Source: Oenanthe sinensis (lineage: Eukaryota; Streptophyta; Magnoliopsida; Apiales; Apiaceae). Taken from it: a stretch of DNA of 64,000 bases. The stretch's first letter is position 1. Each line of letters begins with the position of its first letter. The stretch covers positions 46,188,786 through 46,252,785 of the forward strand of contig CM053803.1 of assembly GCA_028671895.1 (NCBI GenBank). Reading direction: 5' to 3'. Positions 10,875 through 22,068 of this stretch are shown one piece after another. Position numbers and translations under genes: made by a program. Below the pieces are notes generated by a model. That model saw nothing but the letters and a program-made list of their open reading frames with translations. It had not been told where the DNA came from and ran no database searches.

Positions 10875-11274
10875 TCGAAGCAAAATAATTTAGATGAACA
10901 AACTGAATGAATGAAACCGAAACCAAAAGACAAAGAGAGGTTGTCAAGTGCAGAAAAAGAGACGTGGGGGCCACGAACTTGCGTAAACAAATTCTTACAC
11001 TTATCATGAGACAGGTGAGTCAGAGTGACTGATGTATCCGTTCTTGAAACAAATTGTTTATGATGTTTACTAAGTAATTTATTATAAATTAATTTATTGT
11101 CGCCTCTCAATTTAATAAATTCTGATTATTTTACTTTTTCAATGCATTCTGATAAATATTTTATTTTTCGATTTCATTGCCATTTAATGAATCAGTTATA
11201 AGCTATCCCAAACTGAAACATATTTAAATTTTAAAATTTGAAATATACACAAATACGTTGGACAAAGCCCAAAG

Positions 11275-11430
11275 GTTGATTTTAGTAAAGTGTAAAAAGA
11301 TTATGGCATTTTTGTAAATATAAATTTTTTCCTGTAATTATAATAAAGTCTCGATATATTTATATGGGAATTCTTTTAACCTTAGATAATTACTTAAGAT
11401 CATTCTTAGAAATATGATACTCATGTTTGA
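11275..11430. repeat. Dispersed repeat, inverted second copy at 56,755-56,900
   Basis: The stretch reading GTAATTATAATAAAG, TTTATATGGGAA, then TTAGATAATTACTTAAGATC matches, as its reverse complement, the sequence at about 56,755-56,900. Identity is moderate. The element type was not determined. Confidence 0.6.
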
Positions 11431-12668
11431 AATACTATTTTTTAATTTTTTTTTCTTTCTCAAATCAAACTCTAATATAAACACATATATATTTTTCAAT
11501 TTACTTTTTGTTTATTATATATATATATATACTAACCTATAACCCGTGCAAAGCATGAGAGAAAATTAATAAATAATATATTTTATATTTTAAATAAATT
11601 AAATATTTAATTTGATTATTTATGTTTTAATATTTTTTATGTAATGTTGTACATGAGATAAATTATTTTTGAATTATATTTATATTATGTGTTAAAGTTT
11701 TCATTAATATATTGTTATACATTTATATTAATTAACATAGATTAATAACATGTGCAAATCATTAATAACAAATCATTAATAAATTTTTATTAATAAAAAG
11801 AGTTTCGAATATATTAGAAAATATTTTAATTAAAATTTAAATAAAAGAGTATGTTTTAATATATATATATATATATATATAATATTAATATAATTTTCAT
11901 ATCCAAAAAAATATTATAAAATTGCAATTTTAAATAAATTAAAGTGTTTGAGCGATGAGAAAATTGAAACATGCTATTAGATGTGAGTACAACTTTCTAT
12001 TTTAATTAAAAAAGAAGTTTATTTATATTAATATAATATAAAGGTATATATAATATAGATAGAGCACAATAATAAATTTTAATTAATATAAATAAAATAA
12101 TAATATTATTTTAATATTCATAAAATTTAATTAATAAATTATGATATTAAATAAAATTAAGAAGTTGACTAATGAGAAAATTAAAACATGGTTGTTTATT
12201 GATTAAAAGAATGAGTTTGAAATTGAGTAGAAGACGTGTATTTGAAGTTGAGTGGGACACAAAAAGAACAGACCGATGACGAACCAAACACGTGCCCTTG
12301 CAGCTTTAATAATTTAGTACAAATACATATTTTATTTTATATTTAAATAATAGAAATTTTATAACTAATTTAAATAAAATATCATTTTTAATTTAAAATA
12401 AATAAATTATACTTTAAATTATAAGTAACTTTTTAAAATTAGCCCAAACGAACTTAATGTGTAATAATTTTGTCTAACTTATCTTGTCAATTTATTGTGC
12501 TATTTTATGAATTGTATAACTTTTTATGTATATTGATTGGTTTTCTAAATATATAAAAATTACTATTTTAAAAAATTTATAAATAAAAATACTCCTATAA
12601 TATATGTCAAATTTTTATTCAAATAAATAAAATTGAAAAATAATAATAGCATTAATTATATACTATTA

Positions 12669-12913
12669 CTCCCTCCGTCCTATTTTACATGTCACTTTTA
12701 AAAAAATTACGCATATTAAGAATTTCTAATATAAAAATTATTTTTCATTTGTATTTATCTTAATTATATTGATTGAGATAGTTTCAATGTATAATTTGAA
12801 TGCTGAGTAACTATATTACATTAACTACCAATATTTTAGTCAAAAACTTATTTTGAAAATTTACTTAGTATTAAATTGTATTTAAAAGTGATAATATACA
12901 TATATTATTGGAC
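12669..12913. mobile_element. Degenerate Stowaway-like MITE
   Basis: The left end is CTCCCTCCGTCC after a TA. The subterminal sequence (ACATGTCACTTTTAAA) finds an imperfect inverted partner ending near 12,913. The right terminal repeat has decayed, so the right limit is approximate. Confidence 0.5.
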
Positions 12914-13480
12914 AATTTTTTTTCTTAAAAATGACTACTAATTTTGGTGAGAACGAGTATTCAAAATTCTTGAAAGTAGGTAAAAAATTATGCCTCGCAT
13001 AACGGACCCGTTCTAAACTTTGGAAACTTTAATTGGGAAATGTAGTGAAGTGAAAAAGTCAATCTGAATTCAATTCAGTTCAACGTATTACTCCGTGGTA
13101 AAGTTGAACGGAGAATAAAGAGCCATATTCTCCTCGTGTCAAATTACTTTTTTTTTTTTGCTAAACACGTGGCAAATTACTTGTTTGTTAAGTTTGATTT
13201 TTATATATAGGTATATGTTTATTTTAATATATGCTAAGTACATAGTTTTATAAAAAAAATTGTGAATAAAATATAAATTTTAAATAGATATTTTTTATTC
13301 AGATTTTTATTTAAAGAAAAGTTATTATCACTAATCAGTAATCAATGACATGTGAAAGCGTTTCGGTTTTCCACGTGCTATCTTTGAAAAATCTGGCTGC
13401 AAAAATCGTGTACGGATAATTCATGACTCATGAGATTTGTTTGCGTAGCGTGCGTCCATTGTCGTACATTAATCACTAAT

Positions 13481-13600
13481 TTTTATGAGTTTGATTCATT
13501 TTAATTGACAGTTTTTTGCGCATATACGATGTTTATAATTAATAAAAAATTGATAACTAAATTTCTAATGTGTATCATCAGCGCACACCAGAAAAGCTTG
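13481..13600. repeat. Dispersed repeat related to 22,380-22,520
   Basis: TTTTATGAGTTTGATTCATT, TTGATAACTAA and GCGCACACCAGAAAA occur in the same order and similar spacing at about 22,386-22,515. They look like two copies of a short non-autonomous element. The copy at 22,386 ends with GCGCACACCAG, which has a rough inverse near its left side. Confidence 0.55.
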
Positions 13601-14820
13601 TAAAGCAAGATATAAATTGTCTCCCCTATTAAATGAGACATATCTATTTTATTCTTGAAGGTACTGTCTTTTATTGAATTATCTTTGAATTCTGGATCCA
13701 CTACACTTGTAAATCTTAAAAAGTCAAATTGTGTGCTTTGAGTGTCCATTCGACCTAGTGGATTACAAATTTACAATACTAGTTTGCAGTTGCTTCTTGA
13801 CGGTGGGAAGAAGCTGAAAACCCAAGAGGAAACTCTCAAGTTTGTTACCCCTTGTAAGTTTTTGAAAATAAAAATAAATCTGAATTCGAATCAAATTTTT
13901 ATCGAAGCTGATTGTAAAATTCGAACATTGAGTTATAAGATTTATTTTGATTCATTATTTACGGTTCTTTTTTTTTTTTTGAAATACATTAGTTACGGTT
14001 CTAATCGCCCAAATTACACAATGCACAATATGTGATTAACAATAAAATAAAATAAAGTAATCACTTAATATTGAATTTTTAATTAAACCACTACCGTTGC
14101 TCAAAAAAGTAAAACAGGTATCCTCAATTTGATATTGTATGGATACTTAATTTGATAATTGGGTTGGTGCAATTGTGGTGTAGCCCATGTTGTTTTAAGC
14201 TGGATTTTAATGGGGACTGTTGTAATTGTTTCATGCAAGTTTTGGAAAAGATGTTGTCGTTCTCCAATTTATATTTTATACGAGTAATATTCTACTAGCC
14301 TGGATTTTATTCGTTTTTCTCGAAAAACATTCACGAGAATGTGTATAGTTATAGATTTATGTAAAATTTATATAAAACATCTTCCGATTTGTACAGCAGG
14401 ATATTTAGTTTTGGTTCAGAAATCAGAACGAGAATCGGAGAACATAATAAAATGAGCATTAAATAAATTAGTTGGAAAATTAAATTCGAATCACAGTTGT
14501 CAAATGTTTTTCCTACTCCTGCCCGTTTTTAATTATTCATTCGAATTGCTGGTATATAATCATCCATAGTACTATGCTCTTTACGCATGATAAACTGATA
14601 ATCAAACGTTTTATTTGACGTAAACACATAATACATGCAAGGGTCACGGGACTCGCAACTAATAACCTCTCATACAACCTGAAAAACTTGAGTTTTTTCT
14701 GCTGAATGCATGCTAATTAGCGTGTGTGTAATGTGTAATATGTAATATGTAGGTGAGGAGAAGAAGAGAGTGGGGTGAGCTGCTGCCAATGTTGATGAAG
14801 AGCAGAGACAAGAGAGAACA

Positions 14821-17800
14821 ATGAAGGAGAATATAAAGCAGAGACATCATTTGATACATGAAGGTTCTGAAAGAGTAGTACTATACAAACATTTGAAAGC
14901 TACTGTAGTTTCATTACTAAATATTAACCTCCTTTCTTCGACAAGATCTTCTTATATTCACTATTATTTCCGTATCTCAGCCTTCATCTTCCTTTTATTC
15001 TTCAGGATTGTTTATCTCAACTCGCCTCCTTCATTCTACTCTTATGGTAAGTTCCCTCTCCTTTTCGTTACTAATTTTTCTTGTTTGAAATTATAATAAA
15101 TATCGAAAGATTGCATCGAAACAAAAGGCATACAAGTAATAATAATTAAGCTGGTCTTATATAAGTACCAATGGTGATCCTTTAAACACAAAAAATTCTT
15201 AATCAACACAGTTGTTTAGATGTAGTGATGTTCTCCTCATATGATGATTGCCGGGCAACATATAGTCACAAGGTTTAACTTGTTACTTCCTCACTTGTCT
15301 ACCTATTAAACAATTGAGAATGTTTTTTTCCTTGAAGTAATTTCATTGTATTTCTTACGAGCTTTTGCAGTCCATTGCTGGATATACAATTGAAATTCCC
15401 ATGAACTGCTCAGCTGGTAATGTCACTCGAACATGCCCTGCAAATTATTATCCAGCAAATTTTGATAAAAGAGAACAGGCTCTATTGTTAACTTCACCAG
15501 CTGAATGTCCTGAGTACTTCCATTGGATTTATGAAGATCTAAGCCCCTGGAGGGTGAATGGAATCACAGAGGGGATGGTGGAGCGAGCCAGAAGGACAGC
15601 AAATTTTCGTTTGGTAATCCTGAATGGGAGGGGTTATGTAGAAACATATCATAGATCATTCCAAACCAGGGATGTTTTCACACTATGGGGGATTCTACAA
15701 TTGTTGCGGATGTACCCTGGAAAGGTTCCTGATTTAGACCTCATGTTTGAGTGTGCTGACTGGCCAGTTATCAGATCCAGTCTCTACGGTGGTCCTAATG
15801 CCACATCCCCACCCCCGTTATTCCACTACTGTGGCGATGATTCCACGTTAGACATTGTTTTTCCAGATTGGTCCTTCTGGGGATGGTAAATATTGTACTA
15901 TTATCTTTTATTTCTTGGGTATTAATAAACTTATGTATTACTTGTCATCTGCAGCAATTTGTTTTTAAGAAAAACTCCAGTTTTTAATCACTTGCTTGAG
16001 TGTGTGCAAGTAATAATGATTATTAGATTATCACCAAAATCTATCTATAAACTTTCTTCTAAATGTAAACTTACTTTCAGGCCAGAGATTAATATAAAGC
16101 CATGGGGTTCTTTGTTAAAGGACCTAGAAAGAGGGAACGCCAAGACTACTTGGACGGACAGGGATCCATATGCGTATTGGAAGGGGAATCCTGTTGTCGC
16201 TAACACTAGGATGGATCTCCTTAAATGCAATGTCTCTGACAAACAGGACTGGAATGCTCGTGTATATGCCCTGGTGAGAATTGTTTTTTGCAAATATGAT
16301 TTTTACACTCCTGCTTGTGATCCACTATTCATAAATTAAATCAGTCATGTAAGAGAGGTTTTGTAGCTTATAATAAATATAGAAGCAGAGCAAACAAGTT
16401 GATAAATTTCTTACAAACTTGCAGAACTGGGGTCAAGAAGCACAACAAGGATACAAGCACTCTAACCTGGCAAGCCAATGCAAGCACAGGTTGGAAAATC
16501 CTTGTAAATTTCAATCCTTAAGCGAAAAAATTACCAAGACTGTGTTCTTAATCATCGATATTACATAAATTTAGAAATTTCTTGTTCTGTAATGTTTTTG
16601 GCTTTATAGTCATTTCAATTCATTCTCTACCATTTATGTAGATATAAGATTTATGTAGGAGGAGCGACTTGGTCTGTGAGCGAAAAATATATTCTTGCTT
16701 GAGATTCTGTCACCGTGCTGGTGAAGCCACGTTTCTATGACTTCTTTACAAGAGGTTTGATGCCGATGCATCATTATTGGCCGATAAGGGATGATGACAA
16801 ATGCAGATCTATTAAATTTGCTGTTGATTGGGGTAATAGCCACAAGGAGGAGGTAATACGAGGACGATATATTTAATCTTTTACTATTGTTGTGCACATA
16901 ATTTTTAGCAAAGTTTTCTTATAGTGTCAGTGACATTTGCAGTTCTTTCTTTTTTCCCATCTTTTTTCACTTTTGCTTAAAATTAACAGGCACGTGCAAT
17001 GGGCAAGGAGGCAAGCAATTTCATTCAGCAAGATCTAAAGATGGACATGATCTACGATTACATGTTCCATCTTTTAAGCCAATATGCTAAACTCCTGAAA
17101 TACAAGCCTGTTATACCTCGAAGAGCAGTACAACTTTGTTCCGAGAAAATGGCTCGCCCTGCAGAAGGATTGACAAAGAAGTTTATGTTGGAATCTGTTA
17201 TGCATCATTTTTGAGATAAGGTAGGCGCGTCCTGGGTGGTAGTTCACGTGGGCGCGCCCCAGATTAAAGTCGGAGTCAACCTGAGTTGTGGTTCGGTTCA
17301 GGAAGAAGCCAGAAAATCAGGCAGACAGAAGTCGGCAAGGCGCGCCCACGTCTAGTGGAAAGAGGGCGCGCCTAACATGGGAGGACGGCTGAGTTAGTTG
17401 TTATTTTTGATCCGATCAATTGTTGACACTTGTATTTATTGAAGATCATAGCTTCACATTCCTCGGGTTGCCCTCGTAGGGAAGTTATGAAGGCATATTT
17501 GGCCTAATCTTGGAAGATCCTTTCCCTGTACTCAGGCGGGTTGCCCTCGTCTGGGGGCTTAGGACGTGACCTATGATTTGTGGTGGATCTAGTGCTGGCC
17601 TCCAGTCAAAGTATCCTTGGAAATAGCTGTAGTGGACCGGTTAGAGCCCACGGTTTCCGGGTCGATGTCGGATCCATGAAGTCCTTGGACCTTATACTGG
17701 GCTTTGACCTATCCAAACAAGCCCGAATGTAGAGTCCTCTTCCAGGAAGGTTCCATTTGCTTTTTCTGCATTCGATTCAAAGAAGGATACTTAGGTTTCC

Positions 17801-18232
17801 TAATGGGCCTCTGCTTTGCCAAGAACTACGTGGGCTTGATCCTCTGTTTTGCCTATAAATAGAGGTACGTAGACACATTGTGGAAGAGGAATGATTAGAG
17901 CTCACAGCCGCCAGAGAACACAAAGCTCTAGTTATTCTGAAACCTAGCAATCTCATCCCCCAATCTCATACAAACCACCACGCTCCACCGCCTCTTAGCC
18001 TCGTCAGATCTTTTTCCGGCAAAGAACCTCGATCTTTGTTGATTACCAGATTTCTCCATCAACAGAATCCATGGTAAAAGGTCCGAAAGGCGAGAGTCCA
18101 TGTGTATTGCAGCCTCCCTATGATCCTGCAACTCTTCAATCAGCTCTTCAGAGAAAACAGAACTCGATAAAAGAAGTTGAGGGATGGGAAAAACAGTATT
18201 GGGACAACCAAAACAAAAACGAAATGAACTAA
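14821..18232 (+). pseudogene. GT90 (CAP10/Rumi-like) O-glycosyltransferase copy A, inactivated
   Basis: Same six-exon structure as the intact copy at 22069-30013: exons 14821-15046, 15371-15887, 16081-16273, 16425-16489, 16642-16852, and 16990 to 18232 (interrupted). The protein would have a short cytosolic tail, one membrane anchor (RISAFIFLLFFRIVYL region), then the CAP10 domain from CPEYFHWIYEDLSPW. Three independent lesions are visible. Exon 1 has one extra base after the membrane segment relative to copy B, putting exon 2 out of frame. In exon 5 a Cys codon is TGA at 16700-16702. In exon 6 an 869-bp solo LTR splits the reading frame at 17196-18064. The parts after the LTR still read GPKGESPCVLQPPYDPATLQ. 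Splice sites and most codons are well kept, so the loss may be fairly recent. Confidence 0.9.
17191..18069. mobile_element. Solo LTR with GAATC target-site duplication inside GT90 copy A
   Basis: The insertion begins TGTTATGCATC at 17196 and ends CATCAACA at 18064. It is flanked on both sides by GAATC (17191-17195 and 18065-18069). Length is 869 bp, with TG...CA ends and a 5-bp duplication, and no internal retroelement sequence: this is a solo LTR left by LTR-LTR recombination. It is GC-richer than its surroundings, with several GGCGCGCC-like motifs near 17,225-17,370. A TATA-like CTATAAATAGAGG at about 17,851 gives a plausible plus orientation. Removing it together with one GAATC restores the exon-6 alignment with copy B. 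Confidence 0.95.
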
Positions 18233-19229
18233 ATTTAGATGGACTGTTTTACTACATACCGATAGATTAATGCACAACTAATCTCAGTGGGTAAGTTATG
18301 ATGTAGTCTACATTCTAAACATAATCAAAAAAATAAAATTTAATGTCAGACTTTTGAACTTTAACCAATTTATACTACTTTTTATGAAATACCGTGAGTT
18401 TCTCCTGGCTCTCCGAAGTATGTATGAAGTCAGATTGTAACTGCAATATCCAATATCTTGAGTGTGTAGAATGTTTGATAATAGGAGGGCTTCTGTATTT
18501 ATACAATAGTATTGAATCAAAATTAGAGCAGGGTCCAACATATTCATTATAGTAGTAAAATCGTTTATATACGAAAATGTGAGATAGCAAACATGAGTAT
18601 AGTATAGGGAGTGACATTCTCCCGGCACCGCCGCTCCCCATCCCTTCCAACATCGAATGGGGCGGAGATTCGGGAATTTTTTCGAGTACGGGTCGGGTAA
18701 AGGGGAGATATCATAAAAATTTTGGGGATCAGGGCATGGACGGGTGTTGGTGTCTCCCCGAACTGAACTCCATCCTCGTTTACCGATATTTATATTTAAT
18801 AAAAATAATATATATATATATATATAATAAATAATAATAATAATAATATTTATGATTTGTATGTATTATTATACTTTTAAATTTCTAATTTATTTTATTA
18901 ATCTAAATTTTTTAAATTATAATATCATTTTATTATAGTAATTATATTTTTATCCTTTATTTATATTATACATTAATTTAATTAAAATTAACATTAAAAA
19001 TATGATGTAAAACTAAAAAAAATATATTATATATGATAAATTTTAAACTATTTTAATTTAAAAATTTAAGTTAAAATATAAATATTAGGAAAAAAGAATT
19101 TCCCGATTCCCTACAGAGATCCCCGTTCGGGACGGGGATCGGATTAGTGTTCGGGGATCGGGGCGGTCCGCCCACAAACCGGCCCGATGGCCATCCCTAG
19201 TACTATACTACAATACATTAAAATATGCA
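18233..19229. other. Intergenic DNA with a GC-rich-ended, AT-rich-cored repeat
   Basis: Between about 18,640-18,780 and 19,095-19,200 there are GC-rich segments with GGGGAT/CGGGTCGGG motifs, which partly mirror each other as inverted repeats. Between them is an AT-rich core. The right end GGCCATCCCTAG, read inversely as CTAGGGATGGCC, is of a kind common at ends of plant non-autonomous DNA transposons. No gene is seen. Confidence 0.4.
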
Positions 19230-19724
19230 ACGGCTGTACTTTGTGTTTAGGATGAAAGAATGTCGAGACAATTTGTAGGCACAAGGTTTAGCTTGTTAGT
19301 TTCCCTGAAGTTATTTCATTGTGTTTCTTATGCGCTAATGCAGTCCAAAGTTGGAATTTCATCCCTAAAACCTGAATATCCCTTGAATTGTTCAAATGGC
19401 AATGTCAGTCAAACGTGCCTCGCAAGCTATTATCCAAGGGAATTTGATAAAAAATATATTCTCTATGAGCACCGTACAATTGACTTTTGTCAATGATACT
19501 ATCATATTTTTGACTTCTATCCGTGTTAACCTTATAGTTTTGTTTTCGATTTGTGGTAACCCGTATTTTTAGTTTTCTATTTATGGTACCCTTTTATTAA
19601 GTAAAAAATTATAAAAAATAATGGAATCGATTTCAGACCGGAAAACAAATTGTATATTTAAAATTTATGCGAAAAAATATATGAAATAGAAATTTGAATC
19701 ATGTAAAACAGAGTTAAAATAGTA

Positions 19725-20269
19725 TTCCCTCCGTCCCATAATTTTTGTCTCAATTTGACTTTTCAAAGTCAAATTTATTTTACTTTGACTAACAATTTAA
19801 AAATATTTATTTATAATTTTACGACTTTACAAATTGATTCATAAAATAGAAGAGTTAAAATTTTATTATAATATTTTTTTCCAGAAAATTTACTCATTGT
19901 GTCCCTTCCGATTGTTTACAATTTCTATTTATGAATGTACTACCTAATTCTTTACATACCAAAAATAGTAAACTTTTATATTATAAAATTCACTATCATC
20001 CACTATTTTCCTCCACCATTTCAAATCTATCAATTAAATATCAATTGATCCCACCACTTTATCCAATTTTCTTTCTCTTTCATTTACTTTTCATTCTCTT
20101 TCATATTACTTTATACAATTTTCTTAACCTCCGTGACCAATCCAAATGTAAACAATTGGAAGGAACAGAGGGAATATATTATTATATAATATGTTTAATT
20201 TGTTGGTCAAAATTGATTAATTTGACTTAAAAAAGTCAAAATAAAACAAAAATTATGGGACGGAGGGAA
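19725..20269. mobile_element. Stowaway-like MITE (outer), nested in the inverted-repeat element
   Basis: TA-flanked, with matching ends: TTCCCTCCGTCCCATAATTT on the left and AAATTATGGGACGGAGGGAA on the right. The inverted similarity continues inward (TTTGACTTTTCAAAGTCAAA against TTGACTTAAAAAAGTCAAA). It holds a second MITE. Confidence 0.9.
19899..20175. mobile_element. Stowaway-like MITE (inner), inserted in the outer MITE
   Basis: The left end GTCCCTTCCGATTGTTTACA pairs with the right end TGTAAACAATTGGAAGGAAC. The interior (TTCTTTACATACCAAAAATA) matches the MITE at 37,255-37,505, so these two belong to the same subfamily. Confidence 0.85.
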
Positions 20270-20728
20270 TAATATATATTAAAATTTCATAACCTAACTT
20301 TTATCATTAATATATCACTCATTTTCTCTTCGTTTTAAATTATTTAAAAGCCCATTTCATGTATTTTTCACAAAGATTTAAAATATACAATTTGTTTTGC
20401 AGTCTGAAATCGATTCTATTATTTTTTATTATTGTTTACTTAATAGAAGGGTAATATACGGTAGAAACAAAAAATACAAGATTACCACAGATAGAAGTAA
20501 AAAAATGTTATGATACCATTGACAAAAAACAATTATACAGTGATATCATTGAAAACATCCCAAGAAGAAACTGTGACAGTTTTGTTAACTTCATCAGCTG
20601 AGCGACCAAATTCATACTAATTTCCCACTTTAGTGAGTATTTTGATATTTTGATTAAAAAAATACAAAGTGAGTGATGAAATATACAAGTGAGAGAAAAA
20701 AAACAAAAAAATTCCATTCTTTTCTATT

Positions 20729-21739
20729 GAGCTGAATGCAATATGGTGGGCAAAGTTTAGCTTCATTTTCAAAAAGGTGGTTGAACATGATATTTTATAA
20801 AATGGTGGCTAATTTTTAATTTTAGTTAACAAAAAAGTGACCCTCCGTTAATTAACCGAACAGAGTTAACAAACTAAACATTTGTTTTCAAAGAGCATGA
20901 CATGCTTGAATTAAAAATGAGTGTAAAATTTTTTAGTTATTACTTCCTTCGTCCTCTTTTAGTTCCCCCTCATGAAAAAAACACATATCAACTTGTTTAC
21001 ATGACTATCCCTCATAATTGTATTGAATTAAATGAATTGTTTTCATATTTCAATTAGTCAAATATTGGAAATAGTAATACAAATATATTATTTGGAAAAG
21101 TCTTTATAAAATTGTTTTGAAAAGAGAGAAGGACAATTAATTAGGGATTAATTTTTTTTTCATAAGGGACAACTAAAAGGAGACGGAGAGAGTAGTTTTT
21201 TTCTTTTTTTTTTCTCTTCAACTGCTTGTTTTTTTTATAGGATGAATTTTAATATATTTTAAAAATTCAAATTTTTTAAATGAGTTTAGATTTCTCTCAA
21301 ATAGTAAATCAGTTTTTAAAAATATTATATAATTTTTAAATTACTAATAATATTATATATAATTTTTAGTAAATTTAGAAATTAGTAATATATATATTTA
21401 AAAATTCCCAACTCGTAAGTTTAAAACAAGTCTAGTATTTAAGAGAAATCTAAACTCATTTAAAAATTTCAAAATATATTAAAATTTGTCCTATAAAAAA
21501 ACAAGCAGTTGAAAAGGAAAAAATGAAAAAAATTAATAACTAAAAATTTTTATACTCATTTTTAATTCAAGCATACCACAACTCTTTAGAAACAAATGTT
21601 TAGTCGGTTAACTCCGTTTGATTGATCGGCTACTTTATTGTTAACTAAAATTAAAAATTAGTCACCATTTTATAAAATATTAAATCCAGCCGCATTTTTG
21701 AAAATGAAGTCAACTTTTGACTCCGTATTGCAATCAGCA
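20729..21739. mobile_element. Foldback element with long inverted repeats and a 9-10 bp target duplication
   Basis: The left arm begins near GCTGAATGCAATATGG. The right arm, read inversely, begins GCTGATTGCAATACGG. The arms stay complementary for hundreds of bases, meeting in an AT-rich centre at about 21,320-21,410. The flanks are CTTTTCTATT (20719-20728) and CTTTTCTGTT (21740-21749), a 10-bp duplication with one mismatch. Size and duplication length suggest a non-autonomous Mutator-like element. No transposase is seen. A Stowaway MITE sits in the left arm only. Confidence 0.8.
20943..21192. mobile_element. Stowaway-like MITE in the left arm of the foldback element
   Basis: TA flanks. The ends are CTTCCTTCGTCCTCTTTTAG and the inverse CTAAAAGGAGACGGAGAGAG. 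It interrupts the left arm of the surrounding element, whose right arm has no such insertion, so it came later. Confidence 0.85.
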
Positions 21740-22068
21740 CTTTTCTGTTACAAGTGACACATTTTCGAGAATATTTTTTTGAAATATGCAGCGTTGCTTA
21801 CACACAAATCTACTACTTCTTGTGCCACTTAACCTTTCCATCATTATACAAAAAATCATAAAAAAATGATTCAACTTTTTTACCATTTCATCCCCTTTGT
21901 AAAATTCTCACTTTCTTAATTCTTCTCTCTTATGTGTAAGAAAAGACCAGTATAACAGGCAGGCACGAACACGATAACTCAGTAAGTGTCTTGACATCTT
22001 TGCATCTTCTCTTCTTTAAATATAAAGCAAAGAAAGACAGTGGGGGAGCTGCTGCAGAGAGAGATCTA

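Larger units (their letters stand above)
10875..14820. other. AT-rich intergenic region with repeats
   Basis: The first few hundred bases hold the promoter of the HMA gene. From about 11,300 the DNA is strongly AT-rich, with (AT)n runs at about 11,518-11,530 and 11,860-11,880 and fragments of old transposons. The sequence ACCCGTGCAAAGCATGAG at about 11,541 is of a type often seen in plant repeats. The open frames here (such as 13501-13749 and 13742-14035) show no family resemblance. The final 120 bases are the presumed 5' region of GT90 copy A. Confidence 0.5.
19460..20567. mobile_element. Long terminal-inverted-repeat element inside GT90 copy C
   Basis: The arms are imperfect inverted copies of roughly 200 bp. 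The left arm includes TTTTGTCAATGATACTATC and AATCGATTTCAGACCGGAAA; the right arm, reverse complemented, gives TTTTGTCAATGGTATC and AATCGATTTCAGACTGCAAA. Its ends lie between the two halves of a GT90 exon. I could not define a clean target duplication. The central part is two nested Stowaway MITEs. Confidence 0.8.
19230..20620 (+). pseudogene. GT90 fragment (copy C), split by nested transposons
   Basis: The left piece has an intron-1/exon-2 junction like the other copies (GCTAATGCAG acceptor). It then reads as exon 2: NCSNGNVSQTCLASYYPREF. Homology breaks at about 19,457 and resumes near 20,571, where GTTTTGTTAACTTCATCAGC corresponds to the next codons of exon 2 in copies A and B. It ends for good at about 20,620. 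No other exon was found, so this is a small relic of a third gene copy. The 1.1 kb in between is an inverted-repeat transposon. Confidence 0.82.

Noticed and set aside
13742..14035. 97-codon frame in the AT-rich spacer
   Set aside because: Low-complexity composition, no splice context and no homology I can recognise.
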